From positions 1-64,000 of the forward strand of contig JASGDF010000084.1 of assembly GCA_047607345.1 (NCBI GenBank): a stretch of 64,000 bases of DNA, read 5' to 3'. A program made the translations under genes and the position numbers. This document shows, in pieces, positions 1-8,715 of this stretch; within the stretch, counting starts at the first letter, position 1; every line of letters starts with the position of its first letter. The notes under the pieces were generated by a model. It did no database searches and was not told the DNA's origin. It saw only the letters and a program-made list of their open reading frames with translations. Origin of the DNA: Pseudomonas_S sp047607345 (GTDB taxonomy: Bacteria; Pseudomonadota; Gammaproteobacteria; Xanthomonadales; Xanthomonadaceae).

Positions 1-58
1 CTTCAGTCGCGATGGGGCTTTGCCGGCAAAGCCCCATCGCGACTGAAGTCGCTCCTAC
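1..58. repeat. REP-like palindrome, truncated by window edge
   Basis: Bases 1-48 form a perfect 24+24 palindrome centred on GCC/GGC, followed by GTCGCTCCTACGA. A nearly identical full element lies at 63754-63818 and a diverged one at 22178-22245. This is a dispersed extragenic palindrome of the kind common in Xanthomonadaceae. The left flank is outside the window. Confidence 0.85.
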
Positions 59-117
59 GAACATCCCCTCGCGCCTATACACAAACTGTCAACAATCAGG
101 TATAAGCTGTCTTCCCG

Positions 118-786
118 ATGGAGACAGACACTACCTCGCGTGATCTGATCGACACCGGAGCCTGCGCAGCGCCGGTACTTTCCGCCTCTGCGGCATTTTC
201 CCCATCCCCCCGTCTGGTCGGCTCGATGCGATTCCTGTCGCTGGATGCCCACGGCCGGGTGCTGGACTGGATCAACTGGCAGGCCGCCGCCTGCCTGTAC
301 GCCCGCGACGCGGTGTCCTGGACACTCGGCGAACCCTGCCTGCAGATCCACGGCGGCATCTCGCGTGCCACCGGCGAGCGCAGCGTCCTCGACCTGCATC
401 CCATCATCGCCGCGCGCGGCCATGCGCATGCGCGCGCGCTCGATCCCACGCCCTCGCTGACCAACACCGCACTGTTCGCCCGCGACTCGCAGCTGTGCCT
501 GTACTGCGGCCAGCAGTTCAGCCGACCGCACCTGACCCGCGACCATGTGATGCCACTCTCCAAGGGCGGCAAGGACACCTGGGAGAACGTGGTCACGGCC
601 TGCTTCCACTGCAACTCGCGCAAGGCCAACCGCACCCCACAGCAGGCCAGCATGCCGCTGCTGGCGGTCCCCTACCGGCCGAGCTGGATCGAACACCTGA
701 TCCTTTCCAATCGCAATATCCTGGCCGACCAGATGGCGTTCCTGAAGGCGCAGCTGCCACGTAAGGCGCTTCGGCGGATCGCCTGA
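118..786 (+). CDS. HNH endonuclease family protein
   Basis: A 222-residue protein with an HNH nuclease core in its second half: CLYC near residue 128, then DHVMPLSKGG, then ENVVTACFHCNSRK. The two CxxC pairs would bind a structural zinc, and the H-N-H residues form a metal-dependent DNA-cutting site. A TATAAG box at 101-106 lies only 11 bases before this ATG and there is no clear Shine-Dalgarno, so either the mRNA is nearly leaderless or the true start is the in-frame ATG at 226 (MRFLSLDAHGR), which drops a Ser/Pro-rich extension. It is a single gene upstream of dxs with no restriction or phage partner nearby. The family is clear; the cellular role is unknown. Confidence 0.85.
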   Translation: METDTTSRDLIDTGACAAPVLSASAAFSPSPRLVGSMRFLSLDAHGRVLDWINWQAAACLYARDAVSWTLGEPCLQIHGGISRATGERSVLDLHPIIAARGHAHARALDPTPSLTNTALFARDSQLCLYCGQQFSRPHLTRDHVMPLSKGGKDTWENVVTACFHCNSRKANRTPQQASMPLLAVPYRPSWIEHLILSNRNILADQMAFLKAQLPRKALRRIA

Positions 787-969
787 TCCCGGCCGGCCCG
801 GCGTCGGCATGCAATCCGGGATCCCCCCATCTCTCGCCCTCCGGCCGGCCACGTCTCGCGACGCCTCCACGGCGGCCGCGCCATCACTCCACGCTGACGC
901 CTGAACCGGCTTGCTTGCCCCACCCCGACCGCGGGGGCGAAAATGCTGCTTCAGCTGAAAGCCAAGACG

Positions 970-2880
970 ATGATCGATCCCACCCGTTACCCACGCCTGA
1001 CGCACATCCAGACCCCCGACGATCTGCGCAGGTTCGACGAGGCCGAGCTTCCGGCCATCGCCGACGAACTGCGCGCTTACCTGATCGAGTCGGTCGGGCG
1101 CAGCGGCGGCCATTTCGCCGCGGGACTGGGGGTGATCGAGTTGACCGTCGCCCTGCACTACCTCTACCAGACCCCGGTCGACCAGCTGGTGTGGGACGTG
1201 GGCCACCAGACCTATCCGCACAAGATCCTCACCGGGCGCCGCGACAGCATCCACACGGTCAAGCAGAAGGACGGCGTGGCGCCGTTCCCGAAGCGCGAGG
1301 AAAGCGAATACGACACCTTCGGCGTCGGTCACTCCTCGACCTCGATCTCGGCCGCACTCGGCATGGCGATCGCCGCGCAGCAGCGCGGCGACGAGCGCAA
1401 GGTGGTGGCGGTGATCGGCGACGGCGCGATGACCGCCGGCATGGTCTACGAGGCGCTCAACCACGCCGGCGGCATGGACCCGGAGCCGAACCTGCTGGTG
1501 ATCCTCAACGACAACCGCATGTCGATCTCCGAGGCGGTCGGCGGCCTGACCAAGATGCTCGGCCGCATCAGCGGCAGCCGCACCCTCAACGCGATCCGCG
1601 AGGGCGGCAAGAAGATCCTCGGCGACAAGAAGAACAACGCGACCGCGCGCTTCGTCAAGCGCTGGGAAGAACACTGGAAGGGCATGTTCGTGCCGTCCAC
1701 GCTGTTCGAGGAGATGGGCTTCCACTACACCGGCCCGATCGACGGCCACGACCTGCCCACGCTGTTGTCCACGCTGAAGACGCTCAAGAGCCTCAAAGGC
1801 CCCAAGCTGCTGCATGTGATCACCACCAAGGGCAAGGGCTACGAACTGGCCGAGGGCGACCAGATCGGCTACCACGCGGTCGGTCCGTTCGATCCGGAGA
1901 AGGGCCTGATCGCCAAGGCCGGCGCGAAAAAGCCGACCTACACCGATGTCTTCGGCGATTGGTTGTGCGATGCGGCCCGGGCCGAACCGCGCCTGCTGGG
2001 CATCACCCCGGCGATGCGCGAGGGCTCGGGGCTGGTGCGCTTCAGCAAGGAATACCCACAGCGCTACTTCGACGTGGCGATCGCCGAGCAGCACGCGGTG
2101 ACGCTGGCGGCCGGCATGGCCACCCAGGGCGCCAAGCCGGTCGTGGCGATCTACTCGACCTTCCTGCAGCGTGGCTATGACCAGCTGGTGCACGACGTGG
2201 CGATCCAGAAGCTGGACGTGCTGTTCGCGATCGACCGCGGCGGCGTGGTCGGCCCGGACGGCGCCACCCATGCCGGCAACCTCGACCTGAGTTTCCTGCG
2301 CTGCGTGCCGAACATGCTGGTGATGGCCCCGGCCGACGAGGCCGAGTGCCGGCAGCTGCTCAGCACCGGTCTGGAGTACCCGGGCCCGGCGGCGGTGCGC
2401 TACCCACGCGGCACCGGTCCGGGGATCGCCGCCGGCAACGACCTGTCGACGCTGCCGATCGGCAAGGCGCAGCTGCGCGCCACCGGTGCGCGGGTCGCGC
2501 TGCTGGCGTTCGGCGCGACCGTCGCCGCCGCCGAGCAGGTGGGCCGCGAGCTAGGCCTGACCGTGGTCAACATGCGCTTCGTCAAGCCGCTCGACCGCGC
2601 GCTGGTGCTGGAACTGGCCGGAACCCACGAAGGCTTCGTCACCATCGAGGACAATGTGGTCGCCGGCGGCGCCGGTTCGGGCGTGGCCGAGCTGCTCAAC
2701 GCCGAGGGCGCCGTCCTGCCGATGCTGCACCTGGGCCTGCCGGACAGTTTCCAGCACCATGCCAGCCGCGAGGACCTGCTGGCCGAGTCCGGCATCGACG
2801 CCGCCGGCATCCGTGCGGCGGTACTCAAACGCTGGCCATCGCTCACGGTCGCCAGTGGACCGCTCAGCGCGGCCGGCTGA
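970..2880 (+). CDS. dxs: 1-deoxy-D-xylulose-5-phosphate synthase
   Basis: A 636-residue thiamine-diphosphate enzyme that condenses pyruvate and glyceraldehyde 3-phosphate to DXP, the first step of the MEP isoprenoid pathway and a source of DXP for thiamine and pyridoxal synthesis. The ThDP-binding GDGAMTAG motif is near residue 149. The catalytic glutamate region IAEQHAVTLAAG is near 370, and the transketolase-like pyrimidine and C-terminal domains follow in normal order. The length matches the family. I chose the ATG at 970 (MIDPTRYPRL) over the in-frame ATG at 943 because the extra residues are unlike the family. It stands alone between the HNH gene and the convergent cupin gene. Confidence 0.97.
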   Translation: MIDPTRYPRLTHIQTPDDLRRFDEAELPAIADELRAYLIESVGRSGGHFAAGLGVIELTVALHYLYQTPVDQLVWDVGHQTYPHKILTGRRDSIHTVKQKDGVAPFPKREESEYDTFGVGHSSTSISAALGMAIAAQQRGDERKVVAVIGDGAMTAGMVYEALNHAGGMDPEPNLLVILNDNRMSISEAVGGLTKMLGRISGSRTLNAIREGGKKILGDKKNNATARFVKRWEEHWKGMFVPSTLFEEMGFHYTGPIDGHDLPTLLSTLKTLKSLKGPKLLHVITTKGKGYELAEGDQIGYHAVGPFDPEKGLIAKAGAKKPTYTDVFGDWLCDAARAEPRLLGITPAMREGSGLVRFSKEYPQRYFDVAIAEQHAVTLAAGMATQGAKPVVAIYSTFLQRGYDQLVHDVAIQKLDVLFAIDRGGVVGPDGATHAGNLDLSFLRCVPNMLVMAPADEAECRQLLSTGLEYPGPAAVRYPRGTGPGIAAGNDLSTLPIGKAQLRATGARVALLAFGATVAAAEQVGRELGLTVVNMRFVKPLDRALVLELAGTHEGFVTIEDNVVAGGAGSGVAELLNAEGAVLPMLHLGLPDSFQHHASREDLLAESGIDAAGIRAAVLKRWPSLTVASGPLSAAG

Positions 2881-2998
2881 GTTTCACTCGCCCCCGGCTC
2901 GCAGTGAATCGGGCTCCACAGCCCGTCTCCGCACATACCGGCCGGCCGTCCACGGCCCCGCAGCGACCACATGTATCCGCGGCACCAGCGCCTCGCTC

Positions 2999-3457
2999 TC
3001 AGCCGAACCAGACGCCCGCATCGCGCAACGGTCCAGCCAATGGATCGTCGCCCTCCATCAAACGAAACCCCTCCCAGACAAACCCTGGCGAGACGGTACA
3101 GCTAACCAGCACGAAGCCGTCCAGCGGGCGCGCCGCCTGCCACACACCCGCCGGCACCACCCGCGTTGGCTCCACGCCGGCCGCATCAGGCCCCAGCAAG
3201 TCCCGCCGCAGCACGCCATCGCGCTCATCGAAGGTCAGCAGTTCCAGTATCCCGCCCTGCTGCCAATGCCAGCACTCGTCGCCATCCACCCGGTGCCAAC
3301 GGCTGGCCTCACTCGGGGCGAGCAGGAACCGTATCGCGGTGACTACCGGACGCCCATCGCGGCTCGTTGCCGACGCATAGATCCGACGGTAGTGCCCGCC
3401 TTCGGGATGTGGCTGCAAGCCAAGGGATTGGACGAGTTCGGGAACGGAGCACGGCAT
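2999..3457 (-). CDS. Cupin_5 (DUF985) family protein
   Basis: A small single-domain protein of about 152 residues. The start LVQSLGLQPHPEGGHYRRIY is the typical opening of the DUF985 cupin family, followed by WHRVDGDECWHW, which carries the cupin metal or ligand histidines, and VVPAGVWQAARP. Members are small beta-barrel proteins of mostly unknown substrate. I chose the ATG at 3457 because conserved family sequence begins just after it; the frame stays open to an ATG at 3514. It begins 60 bases downstream of the gumD stop on the same strand and may be read from the gumD transcript. Confidence 0.85.
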   Translation of the reverse strand: MPCSVPELVQSLGLQPHPEGGHYRRIYASATSRDGRPVVTAIRFLLAPSEASRWHRVDGDECWHWQQGGILELLTFDERDGVLRRDLLGPDAAGVEPTRVVPAGVWQAARPLDGFVLVSCTVSPGFVWEGFRLMEGDDPLAGPLRDAGVWFG

Positions 3458-3517
3458 GGGGTGATTTTCACCCGGGCCAGGCATCCAGCGCCATGCCCGC
3501 TCCATGTCCACCACAGA

Positions 3518-4975
3518 TCAGTAGGCGTTCTTCTGCCCGAACACGCGAATCGCGGTCAGCACCACGATGCGGGTATCCAGCCATAGCGACCAACGGCGGA
3601 TGTAGTCCAGATCGTACTGGATACGCTTTTTCATCGTGCGCAGGTCGGGGGTCTCACCGCGAAAACCGTTCACCTGCGCCCAGCCGGTGATGCCCGGCTT
3701 GACATAATGGCGCTGCATGTAGCGGTTGATCAGCTTCTCGTAGTAGGTGTTGTGCTGGGCCGCATGCGGACGCGGTCCGACGATCGACATGCTGCCATCC
3801 AACACGTTGAACAGCTGCGGCAACTCGTCCAGGCTGGTACGACGCAGGAACGCGCCAAACGGCGTCACCCGGGTGTCGTTCTTGGTCGCCTGGCGAAGCT
3901 CCGAGCCATGGGCGTCGTCATGCACCCGCATCGAGCGGAACTTCATCATGTAGAACTCGCGCCCGCCCAGGCCGTTGCGCTTCTGCCGGAAGAATACAGG
4001 GCCGGGCGAACTCAACTTGACACCGAACGCGATCACCAGCATCAGCGGCCACAACATTGCCAGGGCGGCCAGCGCCAGGATCTTGTCCTGCAACGCCTTG
4101 GCCACGATGAAGTAGCTGTCACGGTCGAGCGCGCCCTGTCGCAGGCTGATCACCGGCACGTTGCCGATCTGCTCGCCGGACTGGTTGAGCAGACCGAAGT
4201 CGAACAGATCGGGCACCAGCTTCACATGCAAAGGATGGCGATCGAGCTGCTGCAGCAGTGCCTTGATCTGCGCCCGCTCGCTCAACGGCAGCGCAATCCA
4301 GACCTGATCGACGGCGTTGTGCTTGAGATATTCGGCGAGCGCCTCCGGCTCGCCCAGGCACGGCAACGCCTGCCAGTGCTCGGACACCGCAAGATCGTAC
4401 GGCGTGCGGAAGTATCCGACCACGTTCATGCCGACCCAGCTGTTGCGGCTGAGATAGTGGTGGATCTTCATCACCGGATGGCGCAGCCCCACCACCACCA
4501 CACGCTGCACGTCCATGCCCTGGCTGCGCAGGCGGTTGAGTACGCCGCGCATCAGCGTGCGCGCGGCCACCAGCGCCGCCAACCCGCCGACGAACCACAG
4601 GCCAATCCAGGCGCGCGCCACCGGCTGCCCGAACTGGACGATCAGCGCATGCACCGAGAACAGCGCAAACACGCCCCCGAAAGCGGCCCCGAGCACCAGC
4701 AGCTCGCGCGTCAGCCCTCGCCCCCGCCAGCTTCGGTACAGCGGGAAGATCGCAAAACAGATCACCGAATACAGCAACGTGGTGCCAATCGCGACCCGGT
4801 ACGGTGCGGCCGGCACCCAAACACCGAACAACAAGCGATACGCGACCAGGCCAGAGACAACCACAGTGGTCAGGTCGAACACCCGCAGCATCAGGTCCGC
4901 GATCGCCGAATACCTGGACAGCGCGCGCGGCGCGGTTGTCGTATAGGTGGCGCTGCCAAGGTCCGCCAGAAGCAT
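3518..4975 (-). CDS. gumD: GumD-type undecaprenyl-phosphate glucose phosphotransferase
   Basis: A 485-residue polyisoprenyl-phosphate hexose-1-phosphate transferase. GumD moves glucose-1-phosphate from UDP-glucose to undecaprenyl phosphate at the inner membrane, the first committed step of xanthan-type repeat-unit assembly. The N-terminal half has four to five hydrophobic helices and a CoA-binding-like segment (VQRVVVVGLRHPVMK). A further helix near residue 300 leads to the catalytic bacterial sugar-transferase domain with FFRQKRNGLGGREFYMMKFR, DELPQLFNVL, IVGPRPH and KPGITGWAQVNGFRGE. Length and sequence closely match Xanthomonas GumD. GAGGATATTCCA precedes the ATG. No gumB/gumC lies upstream and no gumE-M downstream, so it is an orphan here. 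tRNA-Pro lies upstream beyond the island, matching the known gum-locus position. Confidence 0.93.
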   Translation of the reverse strand: MLLADLGSATYTTTAPRALSRYSAIADLMLRVFDLTTVVVSGLVAYRLLFGVWVPAAPYRVAIGTTLLYSVICFAIFPLYRSWRGRGLTRELLVLGAAFGGVFALFSVHALIVQFGQPVARAWIGLWFVGGLAALVAARTLMRGVLNRLRSQGMDVQRVVVVGLRHPVMKIHHYLSRNSWVGMNVVGYFRTPYDLAVSEHWQALPCLGEPEALAEYLKHNAVDQVWIALPLSERAQIKALLQQLDRHPLHVKLVPDLFDFGLLNQSGEQIGNVPVISLRQGALDRDSYFIVAKALQDKILALAALAMLWPLMLVIAFGVKLSSPGPVFFRQKRNGLGGREFYMMKFRSMRVHDDAHGSELRQATKNDTRVTPFGAFLRRTSLDELPQLFNVLDGSMSIVGPRPHAAQHNTYYEKLINRYMQRHYVKPGITGWAQVNGFRGETPDLRTMKKRIQYDLDYIRRWSLWLDTRIVVLTAIRVFGQKNAY

Positions 4976-5434
4976 TGGAATATCCTCAGGTTACGGCGCG
5001 CCGCATCGAAAGGATGTGCACGACCGCTGTATGTCCGACTCCACCGGGCAACTGCCCGGCGCACCGTTCTTGTGGTCACTAAATTCTTTGCACACTGAAA
5101 CCAGAACCGTGACCGAACTGCCCGCTCTAAGGTCTTGCATGCAACGCTTCGAAAACGAAGACCAGCGTCCTGCGGCGACATCGAATCGACGCGTCACCAG
5201 AAAGAATCAATGTTGCGTTGCACTATGGCACAACGCGTGGCGCCTGCCGAGCACTAAACGCCAATTCCTTGACAAAATCGACCTATTTACAGGCTCGACT
5301 TCGGGCTCGTTCATATGTCATGCACATTTTTTTGACGCACCATTGACAAATCCCAACCAGCCAAGCGGTAGCATCTACCGAATAGCTCCCGGAAACGCAG
5401 CAGCTGCGCGGGCCTCATGAATTACGATTCGTAG
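4976..5434. other. gumD upstream region, no gene seen
   Basis: About 460 bases between gumD and the island boundary, more AT-rich than its surroundings around 5210-5390. It holds TTGACA boxes on the plus strand (5269-5274 and 5343-5348) without well-spaced -10 partners. The gumD promoter should lie here on the minus strand, but I cannot place it with confidence. No RNA gene or convincing reading frame is visible. Confidence 0.5.
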
Positions 5435-5817
5435 CCTAGGCCCAAATCTAGGCCCAACCGTGGGCGACGCTCTCCCCTGCTGCTGGGCGTGGCAGTTGCC
5501 CAGGCCGGCGACCATGGGTAGCCTCTCCACCATAGCCCCGCGCTTCCGGGACTCCCGCCGGTGATTAGAGCCGGCTTGGGCCCGGAAGCGCGGGGCTTTT
5601 TCATGCTGCACCTTGCCCCCGGATGCGGCGGCCGCGACACTGGCGCCGGAGCCCGGTGAACCTCGGCGGTCCAACTCGCCCTCCGGCGTGCGGCCCCGAT
5701 CCATGGCGCCGGGCTCCCCTCCTCCCTTTCGCCTTCCGGCCCCGCCTGCTGCGGCAACCCCACGCCGCCGGTCATCGCTGCAACGCGCGCAGGCCGATGC
5801 AGGCGGCCGCCGAGCAT
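5422..5817 (-). CDS. uncertain terminal ORF of the island operon
   Basis: A 131-codon frame that starts inside the stop of the TubC-N gene (TGATG overlap, the kind of coupling seen elsewhere in this operon). It is Pro/Arg/Gly-rich with no recognisable domain. It runs over the long inverted repeat at 5534-5597 and across the candidate att site, which argues against a fully coding region. Other frames over the same stretch are also open because of the high GC. Treat it as possible only. Confidence 0.25.
   Translation of the reverse strand: MLGGRLHRPARVAAMTGGVGLPQQAGPEGEREEGSPAPWIGAARRRASWTAEVHRAPAPVSRPPHPGARCSMKKPRASGPKPALITGGSPGSAGLWWRGYPWSPAWATATPSSRGERRPRLGLDLGLGYES
5435..5454. repeat. candidate att site, left end of island
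   Basis: CCTAGGCCCAAATCTAGGCC matches CCTCGGCCCAAACATAGGCC at 14109-14128 in the same orientation at 17 of 20 positions. The two copies bracket the integrase-bearing block. The imperfect match and the lack of a tRNA duplication leave the exact crossover unproven. Confidence 0.5.
5534..5601 (+). terminator. long hairpin with T-run, island left end
   Basis: A perfect 17-base inverted repeat (5534-5550 and 5581-5597; arm AGCCCCGCGCTTCCGGG) encloses a second small GCCGG/CCGGC hairpin and ends in TTTTT on the plus strand. It reads as a strong intrinsic terminator for rightward transcription entering from the gumD side, or as the 3' end of a small plus-strand RNA. Confidence 0.6.
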
Positions 5818-6371
5818 CAGGGCTCCTCCCGGAAGTAGGGCGGACCACCAGCGCGCGCCGCATCCTCCCGTGCCCAGCGCACCACCGGCGGCTCATGCGG
5901 CCGGGCAATGGGCTTGCCGGCCTTCCGGCGGAAACACCAGGGGCATGCCTTCACCACCACCGGGCAGCCGGCCCACAGCAGGACCGGGCCGCAGGCTTCG
6001 CAGGTGCAGGCCACCGGCGCGCCCCAGGCCGGCGGCGTCTCCCCTCGGTCAAGGAATCGGCGGCCAGCGTCCAGGCTCTCCAGGTAGGCGCGCAGCGCGC
6101 GCGCAGGCTGACCAGCACAGGCCAGCACGTCCGCATCGCTCAGGGCATGCACCAGGTCTACCGGCAGCAGCTCGTCGGCGGCCAGGGCCAGCAGGTGGGT
6201 GCGGATGGCGGCAGGCGACAGTTCCCGCAGCAGGTCATCCCGGCTGGCGGCGATGCGCTCGCGTATGTCGGCGGTCAGTGCGCCAGGGGGAGCGGACAAG
6301 CGTAGCCGCCCATCCGTCACCGTGGCGACGATGCCCGCGTGGGTCAGTTCGGACAGGGTGATGGTGCTCAT
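5817..6371 (-). CDS. TubC N-terminal docking domain-related protein
   Basis: A 184-residue protein. The N-terminal 50 residues (MSTITLSELTHAG, then TDGRLRLSAPPGAL and IRERIAASRDDLL) match the TubC-N docking fold, which in mobile elements often sits beside primase/helicase genes. The C-terminal part has a cysteine pattern CTCEACGPVL and CPWCFRRK that could bind zinc. Its ATG overlaps the helicase stop (ATGA), so it is translationally coupled and probably part of the same replication module. I chose the ATG at 6371 over 6380 because of that overlap. The role is inferred from position only. Confidence 0.8.
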   Translation of the reverse strand: MSTITLSELTHAGIVATVTDGRLRLSAPPGALTADIRERIAASRDDLLRELSPAAIRTHLLALAADELLPVDLVHALSDADVLACAGQPARALRAYLESLDAGRRFLDRGETPPAWGAPVACTCEACGPVLLWAGCPVVVKACPWCFRRKAGKPIARPHEPPVVRWAREDAARAGGPPYFREEP

Positions 6372-8311
6372 AGCACCCATGTCTCCATGCCGTCGCCCAC
6401 GCCTTGGTCGCTGCCACCCGCCCCGAAGGTGCTCAAGGTGCTCACCTGAGCGCCTTGCAAGGTGCTCAAGGTGCTCAAGCTATTTTGTTGAGCACCTTCG
6501 TGAGCGCCTTGAGCATCTTCTGCCGGAGCGACCCCCGAAGGTGCGCAGCCCTCGCCGAAGATGCTCACCCCAAAAGCTTGAGCGTCTTGAGCGCCTTGAG
6601 CATCTTCCGCGGTGAACGCCCCCGCCGGCAGCTCCCAGCGCCAGCCGCCGTCCCTGCCGTTCTTCCGGGCCGTCACGCCGATGTCGTCCTTGGCCCGGCG
6701 CAGGGTCGCCCAGGAATAGCCGGCCGCGTTGCCTTCATCCTTGATCGTGGTGCTTTCCAGCGCGCCATGCGATTGGGTCAGGATGCTGCGCAGCCACTCA
6801 GTGGCCGCATTGCGGGATGGGCTGGCGGGGGCTTCCTGCTGCTCGGCGTCGGCCAGTAACTCCCGCGCCGATCCCTCCAGGGCTACGCCCCACAGCACTG
6901 ACGATGCCTCCACGCCGGGGAAGTCGCGGAGCGCCCCCTGCTGCAGGTCGTACACGTAGCCGCCGCCATCCGGGCCGATGTTGGACTTGGCGCGAGCCAG
7001 GAACCGCTTGCTGGCCTCGCCGTCCTTCTCCTCAGCCCTCGCCGTCACCATGACCAGACGGGCCAGCGCACCGAACGCCAGCGAGCCCGTGATGCGTTCT
7101 ACCGGCTCACGGCCGGCCGTGCCCTTGGTGAAGTGGGTGATACCCAGCAGCGCGCAGCGGTGACGCTGGGCCAGGTCCACCAGCGGCTGCAGCCCGCGCC
7201 GCACCTCAGCGTTCTTGTGCGAGTCGCCCGCTACGGCAGAAACGATGGGATCGATCACCAGCAACCGCACGTCACCGATGGCGTCCAGCCGGGTCAGTAG
7301 CGCATCGCTATCCGTCGCCGGGTCGAACGCCCGTCGCTCGCCATCCTCGCGTACCCCCTGCACGAAGTAGACGCGCGCCATGTCCGCGCCCATGGCGCGC
7401 AGGCGAGGAACCAATGTGTCAGCAGGGTCATCCTCGCCAGACCAGATCACCACGGCCCCCGGCTCGGCGCGCGTGCCATCCGGCCAGCGGCCACCGATGG
7501 TCAAGGTTGCGGCCAATGCCATGGCGATGGTCGTCTTGCCCGTGCCCGGCTGACCACCCAAGATCGCCAGCTTCCCGGCGGGCAGCCAACCATCCCACAG
7601 CCAGTCCACGGCCTCCGGCGTCAGCGTGTCGCCGCGCACCAGCTCGACGCGGGGCATGTGACTGACCTCCTCGCGCACTGCATCCTGCCCGGCCTGCACC
7701 AGCGGCAAGGCGTTCACCGCGACCGCATCTGCCTCCGGGTGGGCGGCCAGCCAGTCCACGCAGTCGCCCTTAGGGGGCAGGTCCAGGGTGTCCACGTCGA
7801 TCACCTCCACCGCGCAGTCCAGCGCGCGCAGACGCTCGGCCACGGCATCGGCGTACTTCGCCCCCGCCTCGTCGTTGTCGGGCCACAGGCGCACGCGGCG
7901 ACCGCGCAGCGGGGTCCAGTCCGCGCCGCCGGCGCTGGCGCTGGCGCTGGCGCTGCTGCCGCTTGTCGTCGCCAGTACGCCCAGCCTCACCAGACGGTCA
8001 ACACAGCCCTCGCCCTCGACCACGTAGGCGATGGCATCCGGGGTGGCGGCCAGCAGCGTGGGCAGCCTGTACAGCAGCTTGCCCTCGGCCGGGGCTGGCG
8101 GCTCGCTGGCAACGTAGGCCGCGCCACTCCAGTGGAATGGACGGATCGCCTTCCGGCCATCAGGGTGCTTGCAGCGCGCGCGCCAAAACACCGGGTTGCC
8201 CTCGGCGTCGCGGTACTCGTGCAGGGCGACCGGCTCGTAGCCATCGCTCAGGAAGCGGCCCAGGATGCGGCGTGCGGCCTCCTGCAGGGTCTCCACGGGA
8301 ACGGCGCTCAT
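6368..8311 (-). CDS. Toprim plus RecA-like AAA ATPase, replicative helicase/primase-type
   Basis: A 647-residue protein. The N-terminal part has a Toprim-like region (AYVVEGEGCVDRL and RLWPDNDEAG), as in phage primase-helicases. A RecA/RepA-type ATPase follows, with Walker A GGQPGTGKTT near residue 260 and a Walker B-like VRLLVIDPIV further on. The C-terminal 150 residues hold a winged-helix-like stretch and a low-complexity tail rich in AQGAQ and LSTLST units. The start at 8311 overlaps the stop of the CHC2 gene. With that neighbour it forms a split primase-helicase, the functional counterpart of the P4 alpha protein. A hexamer repeat at 7931-7954 encodes an Ala-Ser linker inside the Toprim region. 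Confidence 0.88.
   Translation of the reverse strand: MSAVPVETLQEAARRILGRFLSDGYEPVALHEYRDAEGNPVFWRARCKHPDGRKAIRPFHWSGAAYVASEPPAPAEGKLLYRLPTLLAATPDAIAYVVEGEGCVDRLVRLGVLATTSGSSASASASAGGADWTPLRGRRVRLWPDNDEAGAKYADAVAERLRALDCAVEVIDVDTLDLPPKGDCVDWLAAHPEADAVAVNALPLVQAGQDAVREEVSHMPRVELVRGDTLTPEAVDWLWDGWLPAGKLAILGGQPGTGKTTIAMALAATLTIGGRWPDGTRAEPGAVVIWSGEDDPADTLVPRLRAMGADMARVYFVQGVREDGERRAFDPATDSDALLTRLDAIGDVRLLVIDPIVSAVAGDSHKNAEVRRGLQPLVDLAQRHRCALLGITHFTKGTAGREPVERITGSLAFGALARLVMVTARAEEKDGEASKRFLARAKSNIGPDGGGYVYDLQQGALRDFPGVEASSVLWGVALEGSARELLADAEQQEAPASPSRNAATEWLRSILTQSHGALESTTIKDEGNAAGYSWATLRRAKDDIGVTARKNGRDGGWRWELPAGAFTAEDAQGAQDAQAFGVSIFGEGCAPSGVAPAEDAQGAHEGAQQNSLSTLSTLQGAQVSTLSTFGAGGSDQGVGDGMETWVL
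6425..6607. repeat. cluster of GTGCTCA-type short repeats in both orientations
   Basis: Within the 3' end of the helicase gene there are about a dozen copies of a GNGCTCA core (mostly AAGGTGCTCA or AAGGCGCTCA) and its inverse TGAGCACC/TGAGCGCC. They are grouped at 6425-6510 and 6555-6607. They encode the repetitive C-terminal tail, but the clustering on both strands also looks like replication iterons. Confidence 0.65.
7931..7954. repeat. tandem GGCGCT hexamer, four copies
   Basis: Four perfect head-to-tail GGCGCT units lie in frame in the helicase gene. They encode the Ala-Ser run of the linker between the two Toprim motifs. Copy number could vary by replication slippage without a frameshift. 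Confidence 0.8.
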
Positions 8312-8715
8312 GCCTGCCTCCCGATCAGCTCGGCCACGGCTTCCTTGAAGGGCTTGCCGGTCGTGCGTATGTGGAAGCCCACCAGGTCGCCATGCCCGCA
8401 CCCGGCGAAGCATCGCCAGCCGCCAGTACCCAGGTTCACGGACATGCTCGTGTCGTGGTCCTCATGGAAGGGGCACAGCTCCTGCGCCCAGCCGTTGCCG
8501 TTGGGCTTGCCCAGCTTCGCCACGCGCGCGCTGTAGTAGCCGGCGGGCTCCGGCAGGCGGTTGCGCCAGTCGGCAGGCAGGCGGGGACCTTCCCCAGCGC
8601 GCGCCGCCGCGCCGGCCTGATGCTTGCGGTAGGATTGCCGCGAGCCCCCATGCTCATGCTTCATCCCGAACCCCGGCCCGCCTGCCGGGGTTCGTTCTTT
8701 CCGGCCGGCGCTCAT
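8308..8715 (-). CDS. CHC2 zinc-finger primase-type protein
   Basis: A 135-residue protein with a CHC2 zinc ribbon in its C-terminal half: LCPFHEDHDTSMSV, then WRCFAGCGHGDLVGF, giving C-x2-H and C-x3-C ligands. In DnaG and phage primases this module reads the template. Alone here, it pairs with the downstream Toprim-helicase as a split primase. The ATG at 8715 overlaps the upstream stop (ATGA). A second in-frame ATG (MKHEHGG) follows the basic N-terminal segment. Start and stop overlaps on both sides show tight operon coupling. Confidence 0.85.
   Translation of the reverse strand: MSAGRKERTPAGGPGFGMKHEHGGSRQSYRKHQAGAAARAGEGPRLPADWRNRLPEPAGYYSARVAKLGKPNGNGWAQELCPFHEDHDTSMSVNLGTGGWRCFAGCGHGDLVGFHIRTTGKPFKEAVAELIGRQA

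Noticed and set aside
5613..6305. Plus-strand frame over the TubC-N gene
   Set aside because: It is Pro/Arg-rich with no domain; the minus-strand TubC-N product has family motifs and operon overlaps.
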